Positions 8,352 through 16,928 of a stretch of 64,000 nucleotides of DNA are shown in pieces. The stretch is taken from positions 186,001 through 250,000 of the forward strand of contig NZ_WTVG02000039.1 of the NCBI RefSeq assembly GCF_012910705.2. The letters run 5' to 3'. Source of the DNA: Aromatoleum anaerobium. Its GTDB lineage: Bacteria; Pseudomonadota; Gammaproteobacteria; Burkholderiales; Rhodocyclaceae. The notes beneath the pieces are model-generated. The model did not search any database, was not told where the DNA came from, and saw only the letters and a list, made by a program, of their open reading frames with translations. Each line of letters opens with the position of its first letter. Position 1 is the first letter of the stretch. Both the position numbers and the translations under genes were made by a program.

Positions 8352-9878
8352 CTCAGAGTTTGTGAATCTTTCGTTCGCAGGACCGATTAGACGCGCGAGC
8401 GGGGTTAACGCCGTTTTGCTGGGCGCGATAGGGTTTTTGCATCGTTTGTGCTGCTATCGACGGTTCATTTGACGTTTTTCCCCATTTTTCGCCCCTTAAA
8501 CCCCGATTCCGGGAACTGCGGACGCACCTGTCCCTACCCCGAGCAATTCCGGTGCGAGGCTGACCATGCGCATCAGGTTGTGCGCCAAAGCAAAGATCAG
8601 CATCACACACTTGACCTTCGCCAGACCCCGCACCCGGAACTGCTGCAGGCCGCGGTTGCGGCTGTGCGCATTGACGCATTCGGCCGTTGCCGCTCGCCGC
8701 TTGTAAATGACCTTGGCCTCGTCCGTGCCCATCCGCTGCCGCCAGGCCGCCACCGCTTCGCTGTCGCCGGCCTTCGCCTGGTGCGGATCGACCGCCTTGT
8801 CCTTGGGTTGCGGCACCGGCCCATAAACGACGGTGCTCCGGCTCGCCTGCTCGATCTGCTCGTGCCCGACGTAGCCGCCATCGACCAGCCAAGCCTCCGG
8901 GGCCTGACCACAGCGCGCGGTGACCTGCTCGATCATCGGCACCATCTGCCCTTGGTCGCTGCCGACGGTGGCCACCTCGACCCCCACGATCACCAGCGAG
9001 TCGGCGTCGCTCGCCAGCTGCGGGTTGTACGCCGGCCGAAAGCCGCCGTCGCCCATCTTCATCACCGTCGCTTCGGCATCGGTCATCGACGCGCGCGCCT
9101 GGTCGGGGTTTTTGCCTTGCCGCTGCTTGATCGCTTCGATCTCGGGCAGCCGCGCCAGCGCTTTCTCAAGACGCGCTTCACGCTCTTTCGCCGCCCGTAG
9201 CCGGGCCGCTTCCCGCGCCCGTTCGGCCTGCGCCGGGTCCGCCTCCACCTCGGCTTTGAGCCGCGCCACGGCCGCGCGCGCCGCCTCCAGGTAGCCTTCG
9301 AGCTTCTCCTTGCGGCGAAACGAGCCCGCCCCGGCGCTGGCGCGCACCCGCATCCCGTCCTGCGCCACCTGTTTGAGCTTGACCACCCCGGCCGCCATCA
9401 GGCTGGCGATGCTCACACTCAACAACTCGTCCAGCCCTTCGCCCTGATCCTTGCGAAAGTCCGAAAGGGTGTGGTGATTGACCTGAACCCCGCCGCACAA
9501 CCAGCGGTAGGCGTCATGCGATTCGAGCAGCCGTGACACCGCCCGCGCGCTGCCCACCCCGTCGAGCGTGGCGTACAACCACAGCGCCAGCAAAATCTCC
9601 GGCGCGATTGCCGAGCGGCCCACCCCGCCATCGACCGCACGAATCCCGGCGTAGAACCGTGACAGGTCCTGCCGCTCGACGTACGCCCACACCAGGCGCG
9701 CCCGATGCCCCTCCGGCAGCAGTGACTCCAGGTCACTTGCCCGAAACTCCATCTGCCCCCGGTTGGGCAGCAGCACCCGTGCTCGCATCTTCGTCATCGG
9801 CGCAAATCCAGACCTCGTAGCAAGACCTAATTATAACAACGGCATATAACTGGCCGGGGATTTTTCACAGCCTCTCAG
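8352..9878 (-). mobile_element. IS1182-family insertion sequence, copy 1
   Basis: This 1,527-bp element is almost identical to the one at 35625-37151 but in the opposite orientation; comparing the two defines the ends. Its termini are imperfect inverted repeats, 12 of 15 outer bases matching, core 'TGTGAA'. Both copies begin and end with the pentamer CTGAG when read in the transposase direction, so this pentamer is either a target duplication at a preferred CTNAG site or part of the ends. It carries one transposase gene and inserted between the narXL group and nosZ, 36 bp upstream of the nosZ start. Confidence 0.92.
8496..9797 (-). CDS. IS1182-family transposase (copy 1)
   Basis: A DDE transposase of 433 residues, apparently intact. 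The N-terminal DUF772-type domain ('MEFRASDLESLLPEGHRARL', then 'LLALWLYATLDGVGSARAV') is followed by a charged coiled-coil insertion (about 155-215), the catalytic core ('VAQDGMRVRASAGAG', 'DGGYVGHEQIE') and the family C-terminus 'NRGLQQFRVRGLAKVK'. It differs from copy 2 at only a handful of residues (for example QA for RL after 'TARCG'), so the copies separated recently. It is transcribed away from nosZ, towards narL. Confidence 0.93.
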   Translation of the reverse strand: MTKMRARVLLPNRGQMEFRASDLESLLPEGHRARLVWAYVERQDLSRFYAGIRAVDGGVGRSAIAPEILLALWLYATLDGVGSARAVSRLLESHDAYRWLCGGVQVNHHTLSDFRKDQGEGLDELLSVSIASLMAAGVVKLKQVAQDGMRVRASAGAGSFRRKEKLEGYLEAARAAVARLKAEVEADPAQAERAREAARLRAAKEREARLEKALARLPEIEAIKQRQGKNPDQARASMTDAEATVMKMGDGGFRPAYNPQLASDADSLVIVGVEVATVGSDQGQMVPMIEQVTARCGQAPEAWLVDGGYVGHEQIEQASRSTVVYGPVPQPKDKAVDPHQAKAGDSEAVAAWRQRMGTDEAKVIYKRRAATAECVNAHSRNRGLQQFRVRGLAKVKCVMLIFALAHNLMRMVSLAPELLGVGTGASAVPGIGV

Positions 9879-9914
9879 CGAATATTGATCATCTTGTAGA
9901 ACGGAGTGGACCAC

Positions 9915-11864
9915 ATGAGCCAGGACCAGAACCAGGATCAAAAATTTGACGGCCAGCCGGACCCCGGTCGTCGAAAATTCCTCAATACCGCAGCATTTGC
10001 CGGTCTTGCCGGGGCCGGGCTATCCGTCGGCCTGTCCGCGTGCAAACAGGAACAGGCCCCGGCCGCAGCGCCAGCTGGCGCTGCACCCGCCGACGCCGCC
10101 CCTGCCCACGTAGGCAAATACGAAGTCGCCCCCGGCCAGCTCGACACTTACTACTCGTTCTCGAGCGGCGGCCATTCGGGTGACGTGCGCATCTACGGGC
10201 TGCCATCCGGTCGCCAGCTCAAGAGCATTCCGGTGTTCAACATGGACTGCATGGTCGGCTGGGGCATCACGAACGAGTCGAAGGCGATCATCGGCACCAA
10301 GCCCGACGGCAGCGTGAAGTACAAGACCGGCGACACCCACCACGTGCACCCGTCCTATACCGACGGCACCTATGACGGAAAGTACCTCTGGGTGAACGAC
10401 AAGATCCACGGTCGGCTCGCCCGCGTGCGTCTTGACACGATGGAGTGCGACAAGATCACCGAGTTGCCGAACGTCCAGGGCTTTCACGGCACGTTCCCTG
10501 ACAAGCGCGACCCGGTCGATCCCGCAATCAACCACACCACGCGCGTGTTCTGCGGCACGGAATTTTCGATTCCGCTGCCGAACGACGGGCACGGCCTCGA
10601 CGACGTCGCCGCGTACCGTTCGGTGTTTTCATGCGTCGACGCAGAATCGATGGAAGTACGCTGGCAGGTGCTGATCGACGGCAACTGCGATCTGGTCGCC
10701 AGTTCGTACGACGGCAAGCTTGCCTGCACGAACCAGTACAACGTCGAAATGGGTGTCCACTACGAAGAAACGATGGCTTCCGAATGGGATGCGTGCCTGT
10801 TCTTCAACATCGCGCGCATCGAGGAAGCAGTCAAGGCGGGGAAAGTCACGTATATCGGCGGCTCCAAGGTCCCCGTGGTCGACGGCCTGAGGGCGTCGAA
10901 CGCCGATCCGAAAACTGCGCTGACCTGCTACGTGCCGATTCCGAAGAACCCGCATGGGGTCAATATCAGCCCGGACGGAAAATACTACGCCTGCTCGGGC
11001 AAGCTTTCTCCGACAGCGACCGTGATCTCCCATGAGCAGGTCCTGAAATGGTTTGACGGCGGCGTGAAGGAGGCGCGCGAATGCGTCGTCGCCGAGCCGG
11101 AAATCGGCCTTGGCCCCCTGCACACCGGTTTCGACAACAAGGGCAATGCGTACACCACGCTGTTCCTCGACAGCCAGATCGTCAAGTGGAACGTCGAAGC
11201 GGCGATCAAGGCGTACCAAGGCGACAAGACCGCCACTCCGGTCGTCGACCGGATCGACGTGCACTACCAGCCGGGGCATGGATTCACGTCGATGGGCGAG
11301 ACCAAAGAGGCGGACGGCAAGTACTTCATCTCGGACAACAAGTTCTCCAAGGACCGCTTCCTGCCGGTCGGCCCGTTGCACCCGGAAACCGCGCAGATGA
11401 TCGACATCAGCGGTGACAAGATGATGCTGGTCGCCGACCATTCCGTGCTGTCCGAACCGCACGATTCGATCGTCATCCGACGCGACATCATCAAGACGCG
11501 CCAGGTGTACACCCTCGACGAGTTCCCGAACGCGGTGAAGGATCCGAAGGAATCGGGCGTGTTCCGCGAAGGCAAGAAAGTCACGGTCAAGCTGACAAGC
11601 CAGGCGCCCGCTTACAGCCTGCGCGAATTCAGGGTCAAGAAGGGTGACGAAGTGACGATCATCCTGACCAACCATGACAAGATCGAGGACTTGACTCACG
11701 GCTTCGCCATTCCGAAGCACGATATCAATTTCGCCGTCAGCCCGCAGGAAACGAAGTCGGTCACGTTCATCGCCGACAAACCCGGCGTGTACTGGTGCTA
11801 CTGCACCCACTTCTGCCACGCCCTGCACCTGGAAATGCGCAGCCGCATGATCGTCGAGGCGTAA
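9915..11864 (+). CDS. nosZ: Nitrous oxide reductase NosZ (TAT-exported, clade I type)
   Basis: NosZ is the periplasmic copper enzyme that reduces N2O to N2, the last step of denitrification. The 649-residue product starts with a twin-arginine signal ('GRRKFLNTAAFAGLAG'), typical of clade I. The seven-bladed propeller follows, with the 'THHVH' histidines of the CuZ site, then a cupredoxin domain carrying the CuA ligands C630, C634, H638 and M641. Position 632, where the best-known NosZ sequences have Trp, is His. I chose ATG 9915, 9 bp after CGGAG; a GTG at 9906 lies in the same frame. The gene stands first in the cluster, ahead of nosR, and is followed by its own terminator. The IS lies directly upstream. 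Confidence 0.97.
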   Translation: MSQDQNQDQKFDGQPDPGRRKFLNTAAFAGLAGAGLSVGLSACKQEQAPAAAPAGAAPADAAPAHVGKYEVAPGQLDTYYSFSSGGHSGDVRIYGLPSGRQLKSIPVFNMDCMVGWGITNESKAIIGTKPDGSVKYKTGDTHHVHPSYTDGTYDGKYLWVNDKIHGRLARVRLDTMECDKITELPNVQGFHGTFPDKRDPVDPAINHTTRVFCGTEFSIPLPNDGHGLDDVAAYRSVFSCVDAESMEVRWQVLIDGNCDLVASSYDGKLACTNQYNVEMGVHYEETMASEWDACLFFNIARIEEAVKAGKVTYIGGSKVPVVDGLRASNADPKTALTCYVPIPKNPHGVNISPDGKYYACSGKLSPTATVISHEQVLKWFDGGVKEARECVVAEPEIGLGPLHTGFDNKGNAYTTLFLDSQIVKWNVEAAIKAYQGDKTATPVVDRIDVHYQPGHGFTSMGETKEADGKYFISDNKFSKDRFLPVGPLHPETAQMIDISGDKMMLVADHSVLSEPHDSIVIRRDIIKTRQVYTLDEFPNAVKDPKESGVFREGKKVTVKLTSQAPAYSLREFRVKKGDEVTIILTNHDKIEDLTHGFAIPKHDINFAVSPQETKSVTFIADKPGVYWCYCTHFCHALHLEMRSRMIVEA

Positions 11865-11883
11865 GCTTTTCGACCTTCCATGA

Positions 11884-11912
11884 CCTGCCGGAGACTCACC
11901 GTCTCCGGCAGG
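11884..11912 (+). terminator. Hairpin terminator after nosZ
   Basis: A perfect 12-bp stem (CCTGCCGGAGAC / GTCTCCGGCAGG) with a 5-base loop TCACC begins 20 bp after the nosZ stop. No long T tract follows. It suggests that nosZ forms its own transcript, separate from nosR. Confidence 0.65.
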
Positions 11913-12013
11913 ATCAATACTCCCGCGCGTCTGGACCGGAAGCGTGCCGGTGCTCGGACACCGCTGAACGGGCGTTGTTTTTCCTCGTATTTCAGCAGTC
12001 GTTAATTTATTAA

Positions 12014-12027
12014 TTGACCAGGAACAA
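12014..12027 (+). promoter_or_regulatory. FNR/DNR-type box of the nosR promoter
   Basis: TTGACCAGGAACAA matches TTGAT-N4-ATCAA at 8 of 10 fixed positions, one mismatch per half. If it is centred at -41.5, the start point falls near 12062 and a TACACT hexamer at 12050-12055 sits at -10. The surrounding stretch is AT-rich, unlike its neighbours. This would make nosR and the genes after it respond to oxygen limitation or nitric oxide. Confidence 0.6.
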
Positions 12028-12086
12028 TTACACAGGGAATAGGGTTTTTTACACTGCGCCCTAAACCCCTCCAAACGGTAAGCGTC

Positions 12087-14261
12087 ATGAAATTCCCCGT
12101 TGTATTTCGTAGCATCCTGTTGTCCCTCGCCCTGGTCCTGCCTGCATCCGTCGCCCTCGCCGACGCGTACGAGGCGAACCTTCCGGATGAACTCGGCACT
12201 TCGCCCAGGATGTGCGACTACGTGCCCTGTGCGGAAGTCCTGCCGGGCGCGACGTCCTTCTCGGAACGCAAGGGACAGCCGCCGTACGTCGAGGGTTACG
12301 CTGAAGAAAACGGCCAGAAACGCAAGATCGGCTACGTGATGCTGTCGACCGACATCACCGATACCCCCGCGTACTCCGGCAAACCGGTCGTCACGCTGAT
12401 CGGCATGGACACCGCGGGCCGCTTTACCGGCGTGAAGGTGCTGAAGCATTCCGAACCGATCCTCCTGCTCGGGATTCCGGAATCGGCCCTGATCGGCTTC
12501 AACCAGCAATATCTCGGCAAGTTCGTCGGCGACAACATCGAGATCGGCCAGTCCCGTCCAGAGGAAAACCTCATCGGCCTCGACGCGATCTCCGGCGCGA
12601 CGGTCACCGTGATCGCACAGAACCAGGTGATGATGACCTCCGGCACGAACATTGCCCGCCAGGTCGGCATCCTCAAGCCAACATTACGCGAACCGGCCAA
12701 ATTCATCGAAACCGGCGTCAAGCCCGACTGGGCGAAGCTGGTGAACGAAGGCAGCGTCCAGCGCCTCGTCGTGACTCCGGAACAGGTCGGACTGCCGCGC
12801 AGCGGCAAGCCGTTCATCGATCTGTGGTTCGGCTATCTCAACCAGCCGGACGTCGGCCGCACCGTTCTCGGCGACGGCCCGTGGCGCAGCCTGATGAGCC
12901 GCCTGAAGGAAGGCGAGCACGCGCTGTTCGTGATTCGTACCGGAGGGATCGAATCCTTCAAGGGCTCGGGTTTCGTCCGGGGCGGCATCTACGATCGCGT
13001 CCAGGTCCGCCAGGGCGCGGACTCCTTCACGTTCCGTGACCTCGACGCCGTCAATCTTTACGGTCTCGAAGCTGCCGGCGCGCCGGCATTCAACGAGTCG
13101 TCGATTTTCATCGTCCGCTCGAAAGCTTTCTCCGCAGCCTACCCGTGGAAATTCGTGTTCCTCGGTAATCGCGTCGACCGTGCGACCGGTACGCGCAGCT
13201 TTGTGAACTTCGACTCCGAATACTGGCTGCCGGAAATTTACCTCGAAGGCGGCCGCCCGGAAGTCATCAAGCCCGATGCGCCGTGGGTCCGTGTATGGAA
13301 GGCGCGCGCTATCGAAATCGGCCTGTTTGCGGCGCTGCTGGTCGCCGTCGGCACGCTCTACGGGTTCCGCGACCGCCTCACCCGGCGTGCCAGCCGCACC
13401 AACAAGTGGCCGGTCAACATCTTCAAGTACAGCGCCTGGCTCATCAGCATCGGCTTTGTCGGATTCGGTCTGCTTGCGCAGCCGTCGATCACGCAGGTGC
13501 TGACATGGTTCCACGCCCTGCTGTTCCAATGGACGTGGGAATTGTTCCTCACCGATCCGTTCATCTTCCTGTTCTGGATCTTCATCATCGTGACCGTGTT
13601 CATCTGGGGGCGCGGGTTGTTCTGTGGCTGGCTGTGTCCGTTCGGTTCGCTGTCGGAATTGCTGTACAAGGTCGGCGGCGCGGTGGGGCTCAAGCGCTTC
13701 CAGTTCCAGTTGTCGAGGAAGTGGCATGACCGCCTGAAGTGGGTGAAGTACGGAGTGTTTTTCGGCCTGCTCGCCGTGTCCTTCTTCTCGATGGGGCTCG
13801 CCGAGAAGCTCGCCGAAATCGAACCGTTCAAGACGACTTTCCTCGTAGGAATGTTCAACCGCAGTTGGCCCTACACGCTCTTCGCGGCCGGCCTGCTCGG
13901 TCTGTCGATCTTCACCGAGCGCCCTTTCTGCAAGTACCTGTGCCCGCTCGGCGCATCGCTCGCGATGCCGTCGACGTTCCGCTGGTTCGGCCTCGAGCGC
14001 AAGCAGGAATGCAGCAACTGCAAGGCCTGCGCGGTGGGCTGCGGTTCGCAGGCGATCGACGCGAATGGTCGCATCGATCACCGCGAATGCCTGCACTGCC
14101 TCGACTGCATGGTGCTCTATACGGATTGCCATGCGTGCCCGCCGCTGTCGCAGGAGCGCAAGCGCCGCACCAAGGCCGGCTTGCCGCTGACCCCGATCGG
14201 CGCCGACGGCTACTATATTCCGATCAAGCCGGTGTCCGCCGCCAAGGCGCAAGCGGCCTGA
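12087..14261 (+). CDS. nosR: NosR, membrane flavo-iron-sulfur protein of N2O reduction
   Basis: NosR is needed for nos expression and for electron supply to NosZ. In order, the 724-residue protein shows: a Sec signal peptide (about 1-25); a periplasmic FMN-binding domain with the covalent flavin motif 'DAISGATVT' (Thr172); several membrane helices; two CxxxCP motifs ('FCGWLCPFG', 'FCKYLCPLG'); and a C-terminal ferredoxin-like domain with 'CSNCKACAVGC' and 'CLHCLDC'. This is the full NosR architecture and length. An FNR-like box lies 60 bp upstream. Its position after, rather than before, nosZ differs from the common nosRZDFYL order. A 142-residue membrane gene follows after 25 bp. Confidence 0.96.
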   Translation: MKFPVVFRSILLSLALVLPASVALADAYEANLPDELGTSPRMCDYVPCAEVLPGATSFSERKGQPPYVEGYAEENGQKRKIGYVMLSTDITDTPAYSGKPVVTLIGMDTAGRFTGVKVLKHSEPILLLGIPESALIGFNQQYLGKFVGDNIEIGQSRPEENLIGLDAISGATVTVIAQNQVMMTSGTNIARQVGILKPTLREPAKFIETGVKPDWAKLVNEGSVQRLVVTPEQVGLPRSGKPFIDLWFGYLNQPDVGRTVLGDGPWRSLMSRLKEGEHALFVIRTGGIESFKGSGFVRGGIYDRVQVRQGADSFTFRDLDAVNLYGLEAAGAPAFNESSIFIVRSKAFSAAYPWKFVFLGNRVDRATGTRSFVNFDSEYWLPEIYLEGGRPEVIKPDAPWVRVWKARAIEIGLFAALLVAVGTLYGFRDRLTRRASRTNKWPVNIFKYSAWLISIGFVGFGLLAQPSITQVLTWFHALLFQWTWELFLTDPFIFLFWIFIIVTVFIWGRGLFCGWLCPFGSLSELLYKVGGAVGLKRFQFQLSRKWHDRLKWVKYGVFFGLLAVSFFSMGLAEKLAEIEPFKTTFLVGMFNRSWPYTLFAAGLLGLSIFTERPFCKYLCPLGASLAMPSTFRWFGLERKQECSNCKACAVGCGSQAIDANGRIDHRECLHCLDCMVLYTDCHACPPLSQERKRRTKAGLPLTPIGADGYYIPIKPVSAAKAQAA

Positions 14262-14286
14262 CCGCTGCAAGATTTGGAGAGTCGAA

Positions 14287-14715
14287 ATGATCAATCCGAC
14301 AATGCCCACCGATCCCGCCAAGCCGCCTTACGCGGACCACCAAGGCGTGATCGGCCACCTTGCCGCAGAAATATGGGATCACCTCTGGCCGTGGAGCCGC
14401 GCCGGTTTTCAGCAGCAGCGTGCGGTCCAGGCCGCCGGCCTGGCCCTTGCGGTGGCCGCCAGCCTCGTCTGGATACTCGCGGCGATGGGCCAGCTTCACG
14501 CCGGTGCGGTCATCGGCTGGTGGTTCGGCTGGAGCGTGTTCGAGGTCGTCGTGCGCCTCGGCTCGAAACCGTACGTCAAGGAAGGCCCCTGGTGGGGGCG
14601 GCGTTACCGGGTCGCCAGCACCATGGACATGGTCTGTTATGTGGGCTTCAAGAACCTGTTGATCGGCGCGACGCTGTTCATCGCACTCAAATCGCTGGGA
14701 CTACTGGTTCCGTAG
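14287..14715 (+). CDS. Unrecognised small membrane protein inside the nos operon
   Basis: A 142-residue protein lies between nosR and nosD (gaps of 25 and 12 bp), so it is almost certainly co-transcribed with them. It has a soluble N-terminus, a hydrophobic segment at about 45-70 ('VQAAGLALAVAASLVWILAA'), a second at about 75-90 and another near the C-terminus. The middle carries 'KPYVKEGPWWGRRYRVA'. No cysteines suitable for cluster binding and no obvious metal motif are visible. A preceding GGAGAG supports ATG 14287. I do not recognise the family. The location argues for a role in NosR/NosZ electron transfer or maturation, which is inference. Confidence 0.85.
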   Translation: MINPTMPTDPAKPPYADHQGVIGHLAAEIWDHLWPWSRAGFQQQRAVQAAGLALAVAASLVWILAAMGQLHAGAVIGWWFGWSVFEVVVRLGSKPYVKEGPWWGRRYRVASTMDMVCYVGFKNLLIGATLFIALKSLGLLVP

Positions 14716-14727
14716 GCACGCCTGACG

Positions 14728-16002
14728 ATGGCTTGCTCGCTGCTTAAACTCGCGCTGTTGGCGTCCCTGCTCGTCTGTGGCGTGGCGCGCGCCGCAACGC
14801 TGAGCGTCATCCCCGGCCAGTCGATCCAGGCAGCGATCGAACGCGCCGCGCCGGGCGACGTCATCGAAATCGCGCGCGGGCATTACATCGAGAACCTGCT
14901 GATCGCGAAGACTCTGACGCTAAGCGGGATCGACCGTCCGACGGTCAGCGGCGGCATGAAGGGCGACACGATCCGCGTCACCGGCGAGGACGTCGTCATC
15001 GAGGGGCTGATCGTCCGCGACTCCGGAGACAACCTTGGCGGCCAGAACTCCGGCATTTACCTGCGCCCCGGCGCGCACCGGGCCACTGTGCGCAACTGCG
15101 AGCTCACATACAACCTCTTCGGCCTGTGGATCGAGAAGGCGAACGACGTGCGGATCGAGAACAACGTCATCACCGGAAAGCGCGACTACCAGTCCTCGCA
15201 GCGCGGCAACGGCATCCAGCTCTACAACACCACTGGCGCCCGCATCCTCGGCAACCAGATCAGCTTCGTACGCGACGCGATCTACGTCGATGTATCACAT
15301 CGTGCAGTGTTCCGCGGCAACCGCCTGCACCACAGCCGCTATGGCACGCACTACATGAACTCCTACTACAACCTGTGGGAGGACAACGACGTCTATATGA
15401 ATCGCGGCGGCCTCGCGCTGATGGAGGTGCGCAACCAGGAGGTGCGCAACAACCGGGCCTGGGCGAATTCCGATCATGGAATCATGTTGCGGACGATCCA
15501 GGATTCCATCGTCGAGAACAATGTCGTCGCCGGCAATCAGCGCGGCTTTTTCATCTATGACGCCGAGTACAACACCTTGCGCGGCAACCTCGTCGTCGAC
15601 AACATCGTCGGCACCCACCTGTGGGCAGGTTCGAAGAACAACGTCGTCGAGCGCAACGATTTCATCGGCAACCGCGAGCAGGTCCGTTACGTCGCGGCGC
15701 GCGACGAATTGTGGGGCGTCAAGGACGGCAATTACTGGAGCAATTATCTTGGCTGGGACCGCAATGGCGACGGCCACGGCGACGTTCCCTACGAGGCCAA
15801 CGACATGGTCGACCGCTTGTCGTGGCGGCACCCGATGATGAAACTTCTGCTCGCAAGCCCCGCGGTTCAGACGCTGCGGCTCGTCGGCCAGCAGTTCCCG
15901 CTGCTGCGCGCCCCGAGCATCGTCGACCCGAAGCCGCGCATGCGGCCAGAACACGAGAACTGGAGCAAATGGCGTGACAAGCACTACCCCGCCGCGCGCT
16001 GA
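14728..16002 (+). CDS. nosD: NosD, periplasmic copper-sulfur cluster assembly protein
   Basis: NosD is a periplasmic right-handed beta-helix protein that works with the ABC transporter NosFY to deliver sulfur for the CuZ cluster of NosZ. The 424-residue product has a Sec signal peptide ('LLKLALLASLLVCGVARA', cut after about 22 residues). Many short parallel-helix repeats of the kind 'N.V..N....' follow ('RIENNVITG', 'VEANNVVAGNQ'-like units), then the NosD 'GVKDGNYWSNYLGWD' segment. Its last 29 bp overlap the start of nosF in another frame, indicating coupled translation. Confidence 0.95.
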   Translation: MACSLLKLALLASLLVCGVARAATLSVIPGQSIQAAIERAAPGDVIEIARGHYIENLLIAKTLTLSGIDRPTVSGGMKGDTIRVTGEDVVIEGLIVRDSGDNLGGQNSGIYLRPGAHRATVRNCELTYNLFGLWIEKANDVRIENNVITGKRDYQSSQRGNGIQLYNTTGARILGNQISFVRDAIYVDVSHRAVFRGNRLHHSRYGTHYMNSYYNLWEDNDVYMNRGGLALMEVRNQEVRNNRAWANSDHGIMLRTIQDSIVENNVVAGNQRGFFIYDAEYNTLRGNLVVDNIVGTHLWAGSKNNVVERNDFIGNREQVRYVAARDELWGVKDGNYWSNYLGWDRNGDGHGDVPYEANDMVDRLSWRHPMMKLLLASPAVQTLRLVGQQFPLLRAPSIVDPKPRMRPEHENWSKWRDKHYPAAR

Positions 16003-16924
16003 GCGCAGCGCCGGCCCGGCCGCGATCGTCGCGGTGCGTGGCGCGACCAGGCATTACGGTGCAGTTCATGCCGTCGACGGCGTCGACCTCGACGTCGCAC
16101 GCGGCGAACTGTTCGGGCTGATCGGGCACAATGGCGCGGGCAAGAGCACGCTGTTCAGGATGATGCTCGGACTGGTCCCCCTGACCTCCGGCGACATCCG
16201 CATCGACGGCGCGCCGGTGAGCGGCGGCGGCTTTCGCGCCGTGCGGCGCAAGATCGGCTATCTGCCGGAAAACGTCGTGCTCTACGACAACCTCACCGGC
16301 TTCGAGACGCTGCAGTTCTTCGCCCGCCTCAAGCGCGTGCCGGCAAACGAATGCGCACCGGTCCTCGAGCGCGTCGGCCTCACGCACGCGGCCAGGCGGC
16401 GCGTCCGGGAATACTCGAAGGGCATGCGCCAGCGGCTCGGCTTCGCGCAGGCGCTGCTCGGCCGGCCGCAGATCCTGTTCCTCGACGAGCCGACCAACGG
16501 ACTCGATCCCGAAGCGATCCGCGAGTTCTACCTCATCCTGCGCGGCCTCAAAGCCGACGGCGTGACGATGATCCTGACCTCGCACATCCTCGCCGAGATC
16601 CAGGAGCGGGTCGATCGGCTGGCGATCATGGCGGCCGGCAAGGTCCAGGCGATCGGCACGGTGCAGGCGCTGCGCGAGAAGATGGACCTGCCGCTGTGGT
16701 TTCACGTGCGGCTGCCGCGAGCCGATTTCGAGCGCGTCCGCACGGTGCTGGGTCATCTGCCGGTCACCGCGGTCGAGGCACGCGACGATCACGTCGCGGT
16801 GCAATGCCGACGCGAAGCGAAGATGCTCGTGCTGCAGGCACTCGCGTCGCTCGGTGACAAGGTGCTCGACCTTCATGTCCACGAGCCCTCGCTCGAAGAC
16901 GTGTTCTTCGGTTTTTCGGATTAA
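15974..16924 (+). CDS. nosF: NosF, ABC transporter ATPase for NosZ maturation
   Basis: NosF is the cytoplasmic ATPase that pairs with the membrane protein NosY; with NosD it forms the transporter needed for CuZ assembly. The 316-residue sequence has Walker A 'GHNGAGKST', ABC signature 'YSKGMRQRLGFAQAL', Walker B 'ILFLDEPTNGLDP' and the switch histidine in 'LTSHIL'. The C-terminal domain beyond the ATPase matches NosF length. The only start fitting the conserved N-terminus is GTG 15974, preceded by GGAG at 15962-15965 and lying inside nosD. nosY begins 4 bp after the stop. Confidence 0.95.
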   Translation: MTSTTPPRAERSAGPAAIVAVRGATRHYGAVHAVDGVDLDVARGELFGLIGHNGAGKSTLFRMMLGLVPLTSGDIRIDGAPVSGGGFRAVRRKIGYLPENVVLYDNLTGFETLQFFARLKRVPANECAPVLERVGLTHAARRRVREYSKGMRQRLGFAQALLGRPQILFLDEPTNGLDPEAIREFYLILRGLKADGVTMILTSHILAEIQERVDRLAIMAAGKVQAIGTVQALREKMDLPLWFHVRLPRADFERVRTVLGHLPVTAVEARDDHVAVQCRREAKMLVLQALASLGDKVLDLHVHEPSLEDVFFGFSD

Positions 16925-16928
16925 TCAT

